From the NCBI GenBank assembly GCA_017531805.1, contig JAFXKG010000005.1, forward strand, positions 1-64,000: DNA of 64,000 nucleotides. Direction: 5' to 3'. Below, piece after piece: positions 26,256-33,858 of the stretch. The position numbers and the translations under genes were made by a program. The number at the start of each line of letters is the position of its first letter. Position 1 is the stretch's first letter. Origin of the DNA: Clostridia bacterium (GTDB taxonomy: Bacteria; Bacillota; Clostridia; Christensenellales; UBA1242). The notes beneath the pieces are model-generated. The model did no database searches and was not told the DNA's origin. It saw only the letters and a list, made by a program, of their open reading frames with translations.

Positions 26256-26612
26256 CTATTTAGCTAAAGCTTTTTTTGCACTATCAACAAGTTTTGTAAA
26301 AGCTGTTTTATCTGTAGCAGCAATTTCGGCAAGAACTTTTCTGTTAAGTTCGATATTAGCTTTCTTTAATCCGTTAATAAAGTTGCTGTAAGATACACCA
26401 TTTTCACGGCAAGCAGCGTTGATACGAACGATCCACAAAGAACGCATATCACGTTTCTTTAACTTACGACCAACATAAGCGTATTGGCCTGATTTCATAA
26501 CAGCTTCACGAGCAACACGGTAAAGTTTAGATTTTGCTCCACGATAGCCTTTAGCTTGCTTTAAGATTGCACGACGCTTTTTAATTGCGTTTACACCACG
26601 TTTGATTCTCAT
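26256..26612 (-). CDS. rplT: 50S ribosomal protein L20
   Basis: Early-assembly protein of the large ribosomal subunit that binds 23S rRNA; in Bacillota it also represses its own operon through the leader. The start [38 protein letters not shown] is diagnostic, and the protein has 118 aa. It ends the infC-rpmI-rplT operon just before a terminator. Confidence 0.98.
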   Translation of the reverse strand: MRIKRGVNAIKKRRAILKQAKGYRGAKSKLYRVAREAVMKSGQYAYVGRKLKKRDMRSLWIVRINAACRENGVSYSNFINGLKKANIELNRKVLAEIAATDKTAFTKLVDSAKKALAK

Positions 26613-26622
26613 TGCGTTCCTC

Positions 26623-26811
26623 CTAAATCATTTCCTTAATGTTTTTAGCAAATTGCTTAGAAACATAACCGGTTTTTCTTAAATTTCTTTTTCTCTTTCT
26701 TGATTTCTTTGTCAAAATGTGACCTTTACCATCGTGCATCATTTTGATTTTGCCTGTGCCAGTTTCGCTAAAACGTTTAGCAACGGCTCTTCTTGTTTTC
26801 ATTTTTGGCAT
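26623..26811 (-). CDS. rpmI: 50S ribosomal protein L35
   Basis: A small basic protein of 62 aa with the family start [22 protein letters not shown] and the segment [16 protein letters not shown]. It is placed between infC and rplT as in nearly all bacteria. Confidence 0.98.
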   Translation of the reverse strand: MPKMKTRRAVAKRFSETGTGKIKMMHDGKGHILTKKSRKRKRNLRKTGYVSKQFAKNIKEMI

Positions 26812-26859
26812 AATAAATTCTCCTTTTTGATTGATAATTATAATGTGTAAAATGTTTGT

Positions 26860-27372
26860 TTACTTCTTGCCAATAGGTGCCAAGAACATAAAGATATTTC
26901 TACCACTAACTTCTGGTTTTTTGTCAATTTGACCAACACTAGCACACATTTCTGCAAATCTGTTCATATTATCAACACCGATTTGAGGGCGTGCTTGTTG
27001 TCTACCCTTCATACGGATGCTAACTTTGACTTTGCTACCGTCGGCTAAAAACTTGCAAACTTGTTTTGCCTTAATTTCAAGGTCGTGGTTGTCGATATCG
27101 ATTGACAATCTCATTTCCTTAGTCTCTGCAACTTTTTGTGCCTTTTTTTGCTCTTTAAGTTTTTTCATTTCGTCAAACTTAAATTTGCTGTAATCCATAA
27201 CCTTGCATACAGGCGGATTGCCAGCAGGTGCAATAAGCACTAAATCCAAGTCTTCATTTTGGGCAATCTCCAATGCTTTTGCACTAGAAACAATGCCAAG
27301 TTGTTCACCCTTAGGACCAATAAGGCGAACTTCTGGTAAAACAATTTGTTCGTTTTTAAGTGTTTCTTTCAA
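26860..27372 (-). CDS. infC: Translation initiation factor IF-3
   Basis: IF-3 prevents subunit joining and checks start-codon fit. The N-domain motif EVRLIGPKGEQLGIV and the C-domain segment FLADGSKVKVSIRMKGRQ are clear. The best start is TTG at 27372 behind AGGAGG; no ATG lies before the conserved NEQI region. Rare start codons are common for infC because IF-3 discriminates against them and so limits its own synthesis. The length of 170 aa is normal. Confidence 0.95.
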   Translation of the reverse strand: MKETLKNEQIVLPEVRLIGPKGEQLGIVSSAKALEIAQNEDLDLVLIAPAGNPPVCKVMDYSKFKFDEMKKLKEQKKAQKVAETKEMRLSIDIDNHDLEIKAKQVCKFLADGSKVKVSIRMKGRQQARPQIGVDNMNRFAEMCASVGQIDKKPEVSGRNIFMFLAPIGKK

Positions 27373-27525
27373 ATTTCCTCCTACCCAAAAGAAAAATGGG
27401 TCTTTATGTAAAAGGACCCACTTGCATTTAAAATTACAGCAAAAATTTGCTTATTTATAGTAATTTTATAACCATTGTCGCTATAACTTGTTGCTTCAAG
27501 GTGAGAAGTGGACTTCTACTTTTAC
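27373..27525 (-). promoter_or_regulatory. L20-type autoregulatory leader with attenuator
   Basis: This untranslated leader of about 150 nt precedes infC. It contains a GTCCACTTCTCACC segment in the upstream half, as seen in Bacillota L20 leaders. A terminator near infC follows: stem TGGGTC/GACCCA (27420-27415 with 27402-27397) and TTTTTCTTTT. In the known mechanism L20 binds the leader and favours termination. Assignment rests on position, motif and terminator; a covariance-model search would confirm it. Confidence 0.75.
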
Positions 27526-27531
27526 GCTTTT

Positions 27532-27560
27532 ATATTAACAAATATAAGCTACAATGTCAA
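27532..27560 (-). promoter_or_regulatory. extended -10 promoter of infC-rpmI-rplT
   Basis: TTGACA (27560-27555), a 17-bp spacer and TAATAT (27537-27532) preceded by TGT. Confidence 0.8.
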
Positions 27561-27578
27561 CAGTTTTTTAAGATTTTG

Positions 27579-28076
27579 TTAAGATTTTTTAAATTGATTA
27601 ACGATATATTTGTAGCGACTATCAAACTCGTCAGCAATTTCTGAATTTTTGGTTTGACATGAATAAATCCTTGCTTGTTCCACCGCATCAAATTTGTCTA
27701 TATTATATACAAATTGTGCTTCTGGGGTTTTGCCTTGTTCAAATTCTAGCCAAAGTGTTTCTATTTCTGGCATGTTAATCTCTTTTGAAAACTTTTTAAT
27801 AAACGCATATTCTCGGTTAAATTTATCTTGCTTAGAAATGTTATCATAAGGCGTAATATCGCCTACTTCACTTTCCGCAAGGTCGTGAAAAGCAAGCATT
27901 TTTATAACTTTTAGTTCGTCAAGGTTCAACTTCTGATGTTTTATTTCATAAATGGCAAGAAGTATTGCAGACATAGTGTGTTCCGCAACACTTTCTAACC
28001 TGCCATTTATTTTGAATTTTTTCCAACCATTGCGTTCTAATTGTTTTAATTTGGATATTTGCTTGTAAAAATCCAT
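27579..28076 (-). CDS. HD-domain phosphohydrolase (YfbR/HDDC2-like)
   Basis: A metal-dependent phosphohydrolase of the HD superfamily. The metal ligands are visible: His33 in VAEHTMSA, His64-Asp65 in AFHDLAESEVGD, and a later Asp in YNIDKFDAVEQA. The size (165 aa) and motifs resemble YfbR-like 5'-deoxynucleotidases, but the substrate cannot be read. It starts eight bases downstream of thrS and is probably co-transcribed from the T-box promoter. Confidence 0.85.
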   Translation of the reverse strand: MDFYKQISKLKQLERNGWKKFKINGRLESVAEHTMSAILLAIYEIKHQKLNLDELKVIKMLAFHDLAESEVGDITPYDNISKQDKFNREYAFIKKFSKEINMPEIETLWLEFEQGKTPEAQFVYNIDKFDAVEQARIYSCQTKNSEIADEFDSRYKYIVNQFKKS

Positions 28077-28083
28077 ATTTCAC

Positions 28084-29862
28084 CTATAAGACTAGTGATT
28101 TGCTATCAATTTTTTCTTTTAAAAGTTTTTCAAATTCAGCATAAGACATTGAAACTGTATCCTTGCTTCCGCGTACACGGACTGCAACAGAGCCTTCTGC
28201 CATTTCTTTATCACCTAAAACTAAGATATAAGGTGTTTTTTCTAACACTGCATTGCGGATCTTTTTACCAACACTTTCGTTGTCCAAATCACACTCAACG
28301 CGCACACCTGAAAGTTGAAGTTTGCTTTGAATTTCTTTTGCATAATTATCGTTGTTTTCGCTGACAGTGATAACTTTAACTTGAGTTGGGCTAAGCCATA
28401 CAGGGAAAGCGCCCGCATATTTTTCAATCAAATATGCCAATGTCCTTTCATAACAGCCTATGCTTGTTCTGTGGATAATATATGGACGCTTCTTTACACC
28501 GTCACGATCTGTATATTCCATACCAAATTTTTCTGCAAGAAGTTGGTCTATTTGTATTGTGATAAGAGTATCTTCTTTACCCCAAACATTTTTTATTTGG
28601 ATATCAAGTTTTGGTCCATAGAAAGCGGCTTCGCCTACACCTACTTTATAAGGTATTTCTAACTTGTTAAGAATTTTTTCCATGATGCCTTGTGCTTCGT
28701 CCCATTGTTCCACAGTGCCGATATATTTAGCGCGGTTGTTTGGGTCCCATTGAGAGAAACGATAAGAAGCATCTTCATACAAACCAAGAGTTTTAAGCAT
28801 ATATATTGCAAGTTCTAAGCAATTTTTAAATTCTTCTTCCAATTGTTCAGGAGTACACATCAAGTGACCTTCAGAAATTGTAAATTGACGAACACGGATA
28901 AGACCATGCATTTCTCCACTTTCTTCGTTTCTGAAAAGTGTTGAAGTTTCGTTATAACGCAAAGGTAAGTCTTTGTAAGATCTAGCTTGATTTAAATATG
29001 CTTGATATTGGAAAGGACAAGTCATAGGACGAAGCGCAAAAACTTCTTTATCTTTATTTTCGTCGCCAAGTACAAACATACCATCTTTATAGTGGTCCCA
29101 GTGACCAGAAATTTTGTATAAATCGCTTTTTGCCATAAATGGTGTTTTAGTTAGCAACCATCCGCGACGTTGTTCTTCATCTTCAACAAATCGTTGCAAC
29201 AATTGGACAATCCTTGCACCCTTTGGCAACAAGATTGGCAAACCTTGACCAATATAATCTACTGTGGTAAACAAACCTAATTCTCTACCCAATTTGTTAT
29301 GGTCACGCTTTAGGGCCTCTTCCATTTGATGAATATATGCTTTAAGATCATCCTTATTCAAGAAACCATACACATAAATACGAGTGAGCATTTTGTTTTT
29401 CTCACTGCCACGCCAGTAAGCGCCACTTGCGCGATTGATTTTGAAACTAAAACCACGCAAATATTTTGTATTTTCTACATGCGGACCACGGCACAAATCC
29501 ATAAAGTCGTCGCCAGTTTTGTAAACAGAAATTGTCTCATTTTCTGGCAATTCATTGATAAGTTCTGTTTTATATGGTTCGTCCTTAAAAAGTTCCAATG
29601 CTTGTTGTTTGCTAACTTCCAAACGAGTGAAATCTTCGTTTTTATTGATAATTTCTCGCATCTTGTCTTCAATTTTAGAAAAATCATCTGGTGTGATTGT
29701 AACTAAATCAAAATCGTAGTAAAAACCATTGTCAATGGCTGGACCTATTGCTAGTTTTACATTAGGATATAGTTGTTTTACTGCTTTTGCCAAAATATGG
29801 CTCATGCTGTGACGATACATTTCTTGTTTTTGATTAAATAATTCTAATTCTTCTTTTTCCAT
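28084..29862 (-). CDS. thrS: Threonyl-tRNA synthetase without the TGS domain
   Basis: A class II synthetase that charges tRNA-Thr. The editing domain (RHSMSHILAKAVKQLYP and DLCRGPH) and catalytic core (LRPMTCPFQYQAYL, RYNETSTLFRNEESGEMHGL, HRTSIGCYER) are complete, as is the anticodon-binding domain (PTQVKVITV). The N-terminal TGS domain of about 60 residues found in E. coli and B. subtilis ThrS is missing, and the editing domain begins at residue 10. No upstream frame encodes it. The gene is controlled by the T-box at 30165-30385, through the intervening TSCPD gene. Confidence 0.96.
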   Translation of the reverse strand: MEKEELELFNQKQEMYRHSMSHILAKAVKQLYPNVKLAIGPAIDNGFYYDFDLVTITPDDFSKIEDKMREIINKNEDFTRLEVSKQQALELFKDEPYKTELINELPENETISVYKTGDDFMDLCRGPHVENTKYLRGFSFKINRASGAYWRGSEKNKMLTRIYVYGFLNKDDLKAYIHQMEEALKRDHNKLGRELGLFTTVDYIGQGLPILLPKGARIVQLLQRFVEDEEQRRGWLLTKTPFMAKSDLYKISGHWDHYKDGMFVLGDENKDKEVFALRPMTCPFQYQAYLNQARSYKDLPLRYNETSTLFRNEESGEMHGLIRVRQFTISEGHLMCTPEQLEEEFKNCLELAIYMLKTLGLYEDASYRFSQWDPNNRAKYIGTVEQWDEAQGIMEKILNKLEIPYKVGVGEAAFYGPKLDIQIKNVWGKEDTLITIQIDQLLAEKFGMEYTDRDGVKKRPYIIHRTSIGCYERTLAYLIEKYAGAFPVWLSPTQVKVITVSENNDNYAKEIQSKLQLSGVRVECDLDNESVGKKIRNAVLEKTPYILVLGDKEMAEGSVAVRVRGSKDTVSMSYAEFEKLLKEKIDSKSLVL

Positions 29863-29873
29863 AATTTTCTCCT

Positions 29874-30137
29874 TTATTTATTAATTTTCATTTCCTTAAT
29901 TTGTTTAAGAGCCGAAGCAAGTTGGTCAGGGCAACTGGTTGGTCTAAACCCGCACTGCGTGCCTTCAAGTTTTTGAATAACTTCATCAATGGTCATACCT
30001 TTTACAAGTTTACTTATACCCTTTAAATTTCCATTGCATCCGCCTATAAACACTACATTTTCTATTTTGTTGTGTTCATCAACATCAATAATTATTTGAC
30101 TGCTACATGTACCTTTAGTGTTGTATATATGTTGCAT
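29874..30137 (-). CDS. TSCPD-domain protein (TIGR03905-like)
   Basis: An 87-aa protein with the TSCPD signature near its end (CGFRPTSCPDQLASAL) and GGCNGNLKGISKLVKGM in the middle; the conserved Cys residues suggest metal or redox function. The TSCPD domain also occurs at the C-terminus of some ribonucleotide reductases, but the stand-alone family has no established role. It lies between the T-box and thrS with a 12-nt gap to thrS, so it is expected to respond to uncharged tRNA-Thr. AGGAGG precedes the ATG. Confidence 0.85.
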   Translation of the reverse strand: MQHIYNTKGTCSSQIIIDVDEHNKIENVVFIGGCNGNLKGISKLVKGMTIDEVIQKLEGTQCGFRPTSCPDQLASALKQIKEMKINK

Positions 30138-30164
30138 AAAACCTCCTTCTTTTGTGTACCAAGA

Positions 30165-30385
30165 AATAAAAAACCCTTGGACTTATATCCAAGGGACGAT
30201 AATACAAAACCGCGGTTCCACCCTAATTAGCGCAAAAGCACTCTCTTAATTTTGCAAGAATATCACTTGCGTTGACCTAATTGGTGGTTTCGTTTACAAG
30301 TTTATTGCGCCAATCTCAGCCGGCAGGCACTCTCTGTAAATAGTGACTTATAACCTACTTGTCCAATCAATAATCTATTTAGATG
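30165..30385 (-). promoter_or_regulatory. T-box riboswitch of the TSCPD-thrS operon
   Basis: On the minus strand the T-box core AGGGTGGAACCGCGG lies at 30224-30210. The terminator follows, with stem TCCAAGGG/CCCTTGGA (30195-30188 with 30181-30174) and TTTTTT. The upstream part has stem-I features (AGAGAGTGC and a long imperfect helix), and a candidate Thr specifier ACC lies in GAAACCACC. Uncharged tRNA-Thr would pair with the specifier and the T-box bulge and allow read-through. The leader spans about 220 nt. Confidence 0.93.
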
Positions 30386-30390
30386 TTTAT

Positions 30391-30419
30391 ATTTTAGCAC
30401 CTTAAAATTATGTTGTCAA
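30391..30419 (-). promoter_or_regulatory. extended -10 promoter of the T-box leader
   Basis: TTGACA (30419-30414), a 17-bp spacer and TAAAAT (30396-30391) preceded by TGC. Transcription should start near 30384. Confidence 0.88.
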
Positions 30420-30436
30420 TAATTTTTTTAATATTT

Positions 30437-31186
30437 TTAAGACTTTGAGTGTATTTTTAAGCGGTTTGTGTATACATTGCTTAAAAAACTAACTGCCTCG
30501 TCATTGTTTTCTCCAACATAGATATCGATATAGTTTGGGCAAGAATTTAACACATTTGTGATAAGTTCTAATGCATCATTGCACTCTGCTGTCTTTTTTA
30601 TTTCTGCGTTTCTGCTTTTCATATTATACACGCTATAATTTTTGCCGTTACATATCACTTTTACCTTATAAACCACACTATCCATTGTATTGATTAAAAA
30701 CCGTATAACATCCAAAAATGTGCCAGAATTAAACATCGCAAGATTGTCGCTACTAAGTTCTGCAAGATTGTCCCAATGTTTTTTGAGTGGATTTAGTCTA
30801 AACTCTAAAAAACTATCAACAAAAAAAGTTTGGTTGAACAACATAATCTTTTCTAGCGCGTTTACATCGGTGCTTTTGTCAAACAATGCAAGTACTTTTA
30901 TGTATGCTTTAAAAGCAAGAGTATCACACAGTTTGTTTTTTATTTTGTTTTTAAGATATTCAACCTTATATACACTTTCTATATAATCAATAATAATTTC
31001 ACGCAATATTTTTTCGCATGGTTCAATATATGCATCGTCGCAGGCAAGCAAAAGATAACAAAAATTTTTGTCCGCATAGGACGTTACTATCTTTTTGCAA
31101 AAATCTATCTTGGATTGCACAAGAGTGTACAAGTATTCTATAATATTTTTATTTCTTACCCCAGTTGCAAGGGCAATCTCTCTCAT
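30437..31186 (-). CDS. YtxC-like sporulation protein
   Basis: A 249-aa mostly helical protein without signal peptide or membrane segment. Its size, helical central part (LKNKIKNKLCDTLAFKAYIKVLALF), segment FLDVIRFLINTMDSVVYKVKVICNGKNYSVYN and location just upstream of thrS match the YtxC family of spore formers, whose role is not established. Sequence similarity is weak by eye, so the label rests partly on synteny. It ends just before the T-box promoter, without an obvious terminator. It is divergent from the Cys-rich small frame at 31322. Confidence 0.5.
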   Translation of the reverse strand: MREIALATGVRNKNIIEYLYTLVQSKIDFCKKIVTSYADKNFCYLLLACDDAYIEPCEKILREIIIDYIESVYKVEYLKNKIKNKLCDTLAFKAYIKVLALFDKSTDVNALEKIMLFNQTFFVDSFLEFRLNPLKKHWDNLAELSSDNLAMFNSGTFLDVIRFLINTMDSVVYKVKVICNGKNYSVYNMKSRNAEIKKTAECNDALELITNVLNSCPNYIDIYVGENNDEAVSFLSNVYTNRLKIHSKS

Positions 31187-31321
31187 AAATACCTCTACTC
31201 TATCATATGCACTAAATTACATTTTACTCTTAAAAAAATTGGAAGATTTTGTCTGCCAGACACCGCACAAAATCAAAACATATTTCATATGGTGAAATAA
31301 CACACAAAAGGAAAATTATAT

Positions 31322-31474
31322 ATGTTTTATTTCTTCTTTAGAGTTGGTTGTTGCGACTGCGTAAGAGTATCTAATTTAAGCAACTTTAACTTTTGTGCCA
31401 GAACTTGTTGCAGAAAAGTTACCAACAACTGCTGTTGTAATCGTAATTTTAACAATAACAATTTCTTTTTTTAA
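31322..31474 (+). CDS. Small Cys/Asn-rich protein (50 aa), unrecognised
   Basis: A 50-codon frame starting at ATG 31322 behind AAAGGA (about 8 nt). Nine of 50 residues are Cys, clustered as CCDC (10-13), C-x3-CC (25-30) and CCC (37-39). The rest is rich in Asn, Phe and Arg, with an Asn-run before the FFF end. Such clusters suggest a metal-binding or disulphide-crosslinked peptide, for example a small spore-coat component; that is inference. It ends 31 nt before a bidirectional hairpin that could terminate it. The 135-bp region upstream, shared with the YtxC-like gene, shows no confident promoter. Confidence 0.5.
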   Translation: MFYFFFRVGCCDCVRVSNLSNFNFCARTCCRKVTNNCCCNRNFNNNNFFF

Positions 31475-31504
31475 AGAACAATCTAAGTTTTATTGTTAGG
31501 AGCA

Positions 31505-31536
31505 ATAAAAAAAGACATGTGATCATGTCTTTTTTA
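31505..31536. terminator. bidirectional terminator
   Basis: A stem AGACATG/CATGTCT with loop TGAT (31513-31530), flanked by A and T runs, so it can serve the Cys-rich frame on the plus strand and the 171-aa gene on the minus strand. Confidence 0.85.
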
Positions 31537-31543
31537 TAAACAA

Positions 31544-32059
31544 TTATTTTTTCTTAACAACTGCCAAAACTGACAATGTTGCAAAGCCAAGTAAAGCTAC
31601 AGTTACAACACCACCAATAGCTGCAAATACGATTGATCCAGCACATGTTAATGTATCTGTTTCGTCGCCTGCTTTGAAGGCATTTACATCAAGTAAAGCA
31701 CCAACTTTATCCAATGTTTCCCAGTTTTCAATAATTTCTTTTTTTGCATTTTTGAATTGTTCGTCAGTCATTTTACCTTCATCAATCATGATGTAAAGTT
31801 GTCTATCGTGACAAACATATCTCATGTCTTCCATTTCAATAGAAGTACCTTCAGCTGATATTTTTACATCAACTTCACTGCCACTTTTAACTTTAACAGT
31901 CATCTCAGCTTTTGTTCCAACACCAAAATCAGCTTCACCTTTGTAAGTCATACCGATTGCTACTGGACGAACTAACATAGCGATATAGAATACTAACATA
32001 AGAACTGCGACTGCAACGAAAGTAATCATAACCGGCTTTTTGCTTAAGAATTTTTTCAT
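31544..32059 (-). CDS. Two-helix exported protein, unknown
   Basis: No family is recognised. The 171-aa protein has an N-terminal membrane segment (about 11-32), a hydrophilic domain of about 100 residues with beta-rich pattern (GEADFGVGTKAEMTVKVKSGSEVDVKISAEG), and a second membrane segment near the end (about 140-166) with a KKK tail. Topology predicts the middle domain outside the cell. AGGAGG precedes the ATG. It ends at the bidirectional hairpin. Confidence 0.6.
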   Translation of the reverse strand: MKKFLSKKPVMITFVAVAVLMLVFYIAMLVRPVAIGMTYKGEADFGVGTKAEMTVKVKSGSEVDVKISAEGTSIEMEDMRYVCHDRQLYIMIDEGKMTDEQFKNAKKEIIENWETLDKVGALLDVNAFKAGDETDTLTCAGSIVFAAIGGVVTVALLGFATLSVLAVVKKK

Positions 32060-32210
32060 AATTTCCCTCCTTTATTCTTAACTATTATTAAAATAGCACA
32101 AATATGACAAAATTCGCGTTAAAAGTAGAAATCTACTATAAATAAAATAAATAAATTTATTTTTATATAAAATTGCTTAAAAAAATGTTTTTCTTTGAAG
32201 TTATTAGAAT

Positions 32211-32235
32211 AAAAAAATCCACTTTAAAAGTGGAT
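32211..32235 (-). terminator. intrinsic terminator after the RsmC-like methyltransferase
   Basis: A stem ATCCACT/AGTGGAT with a short A/T loop, followed by seven T residues on the minus strand, 18 bases past the stop codon. Confidence 0.85.
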
Positions 32236-32252
32236 ATAAATTAGTCAGATTT

Positions 32253-32849
32253 TTACTTAATTGCTTTTAAAATATAATAACCTTTATTTCTATCTATAAT
32301 TTCGCAATTATTAAAAATAGAATTGATATGTTTTTTTAAAGATTCCATACCATGATCTTTTCTGATTACTAAAATTAATTGTCCATTTTGATTCAGATGA
32401 TTGTAAGCACCTTGCATTAAATCAAACAATAACTTTTTACCAGTTTTAATTGGTGGATTTGTAACAATAAAATCATATTGATTTGTAACATTTTCAAAAC
32501 CATTGCTATAAAAGACATTTGCATTTTTTTGCACATTGTTTTTTATTAAATTTTCTTTGCTAAGGCTGACTGCTGTTTTGTTTATGTCAACCATATCAAA
32601 ATTGACGCCAAATTTTTTAATCAATGTAATTGCAATGACACCTAAACCACAACCCATATCTAAACCAACGCCACTTAATTGACACTTTTTATCAATAGCT
32701 GATAACAAAGCGCGTGTACCATCATCAATTTTGTTTTTAGAAAAAATGCTATCGCAACTGCGAAAGCACAAATTTAAGCCTAAAACTTCGTCACAAAACT
32801 CAAAGAAATCAGATTCCTTGTGTTGTTTATCAATAAAATAATGTTGCAT
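32253..32849 (-). CDS. RsmC-like class I SAM methyltransferase
   Basis: A SAM-dependent methyltransferase. Motif I GLDMGCGLGVIAI and the amino-methylating motif NPPIKTGK, typical of RsmC-type 16S rRNA guanine-N2 methyltransferases, are visible. At 198 aa it corresponds to the single catalytic domain of the Bacillota YbxB group. It forms a small group with the downstream-oriented membrane genes; the 86-aa gene ends only one base upstream, so they are likely co-transcribed. Confidence 0.85.
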   Translation of the reverse strand: MQHYFIDKQHKESDFFEFCDEVLGLNLCFRSCDSIFSKNKIDDGTRALLSAIDKKCQLSGVGLDMGCGLGVIAITLIKKFGVNFDMVDINKTAVSLSKENLIKNNVQKNANVFYSNGFENVTNQYDFIVTNPPIKTGKKLLFDLMQGAYNHLNQNGQLILVIRKDHGMESLKKHINSIFNNCEIIDRNKGYYILKAIK

Positions 32850-32850
32850 A

Positions 32851-33111
32851 CTATCCTACAATATAAAATGTTGCGTCAATAGGTAAAGCTATAATAATCA
32901 TACCAATCAAAATAAAGCCAAGGCCAACCAACATCAATGTAATGTACAATCTGTCAGATTTGTTGATTTCGTCTTGTTTCCTTTTAAGCATGGTTATACG
33001 CTTTGCCATCAAGCAAAGTGCAACGCCTGCGATTGCAATCAATACACCTGTAATAACAGTGTATCTTAATAAAAACTCTAAAGGACTAACAAAAGATAAT
33101 AATGTACTCAT
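32851..33111 (-). CDS. Small two-helix membrane protein, unknown
   Basis: An 86-aa protein with two membrane helices (about 12-33 and 52-78) joined by a basic, hydrophilic loop (KRITMLKRKQDEINKSDR). No family is recognised. It lies between the RsmC-like gene (one-base gap) and its own promoter at 33129-33157. Confidence 0.55.
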   Translation of the reverse strand: MSTLLSFVSPLEFLLRYTVITGVLIAIAGVALCLMAKRITMLKRKQDEINKSDRLYITLMLVGLGFILIGMIIIALPIDATFYIVG

Positions 33112-33128
33112 AATTTTCTCCTATCATT

Positions 33129-33157
33129 ATCCTAACACTAAATTGCAAATTTGTCAA
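33129..33157 (-). promoter_or_regulatory. promoter of the 86-aa gene and RsmC-like gene
   Basis: TTGACA (33157-33152), a 17-bp spacer and TAGGAT (33134-33129) preceded by TGT. The -10 is less perfect than others in the window. Confidence 0.6.
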
Positions 33158-33159
33158 TA

Positions 33160-33708
33160 CTATTTTTTACGGAACAATCTTACAAATTTATCCCATATGC
33201 CCATATATCTAAATGCATAATAAATTTTATATGCCACAGAAGCGCCTGATGTCAAAATCAATGCAAACAAACCGATGTTTGTCATTGTTATACTGTAAGT
33301 GACAAACGAAAGAGCCAACAATGTTAAACATTCAAAAATCATAAAGCAATAGTCAACAGCATCTATCATATCTGGCACATTTTTGTTGCGGAACAATACT
33401 GTAAACAAACAGAAAATATCAACCAACACAACTGTCACAACAGCCAATGGTTTGCTTATTACACCACTAACTGCAAACATGATAAGAAGTGTTGTAAATG
33501 TAAGCGCTGTACCAATAACACTAATCAATTGATGTGTTTGACTGTACTTATCTTTAAATACTTCTAACCAGATTTTAACAACCAAAATTGCACATATAAA
33601 CAAGCACAATGCCCATTTTGTTAAATAGATATTTGCAAAGATAGTCATAGGCAATAATGCAATCATTACAGCAAATAAAATTTTGTAAAATATATCGTTT
33701 TTTGTCAT
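33160..33708 (-). CDS. Multi-helix membrane protein, unknown
   Basis: A 182-aa integral membrane protein with about six predicted helices in a regular 20-residue rhythm and short loops, ending in basic residues (FVRLFRKK). No catalytic motif or family is recognised. It is divergent from the ABC transporter operon, and the two promoters overlap at their -35 boxes. Confidence 0.6.
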   Translation of the reverse strand: MTKNDIFYKILFAVMIALLPMTIFANIYLTKWALCLFICAILVVKIWLEVFKDKYSQTHQLISVIGTALTFTTLLIMFAVSGVISKPLAVVTVVLVDIFCLFTVLFRNKNVPDMIDAVDYCFMIFECLTLLALSFVTYSITMTNIGLFALILTSGASVAYKIYYAFRYMGIWDKFVRLFRKK

Positions 33709-33726
33709 AATTTCAACCTCGGCACT

Positions 33727-33755
33727 ATTCTATCAAATAGTTTTTGTTTTGTAAA
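33727..33755 (-). promoter_or_regulatory. promoter of the 182-aa membrane protein
   Basis: TTTACA (33755-33750), a 17-bp spacer and TAGAAT (33732-33727) preceded by TGA. Its -35 overlaps the plus-strand -35 of the ABC operon. Confidence 0.7.
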
Positions 33756-33778
33756 CTTTTTTAAAGTGGTTTTATAAT
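33749..33778 (+). promoter_or_regulatory. promoter of the NitT/TauT-type ABC operon
   Basis: TTGTAA (33749-33754), an 18-bp spacer and TATAAT (33773-33778). A leader of about 74 nt follows; it shows no riboswitch I can recognise. Confidence 0.7.
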
Positions 33779-33858
33779 AATTTTAACAAAAAACAAAGTC
33801 TTTCATACAATGAATTATGGAAGTATTGATAAAATTTGCTTCCTAAAAAGGAGAATGA

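Noticed and set aside
28084..29862. thrS truncated by a frameshift that removed the TGS domain
   Set aside because: The start is well placed behind a ribosome-binding site, the TSCPD gene fills the region upstream, and no TGS-like frame is found. TGS-less ThrS is plausible as a natural form.
31190..31321. Sigma-E, sigma-K or sigma-G promoter for the Cys-rich frame
   Set aside because: CATAT-type strings occur, but neither spacing nor both boxes fit the sporulation sigma consensus well enough.
31322..31474. Cys-rich peptide as a SCIFF-type ranthipeptide precursor
   Set aside because: The Cys spacing (CCDC, CxxxCC, CCC) does not match SCIFF, and no radical-SAM maturase lies nearby.
33779..33858. 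Riboswitch in the leader of the ABC operon (for example TPP)
   Set aside because: Only about 74 nt are available and neither the TPP core nor a preQ1 core is seen.
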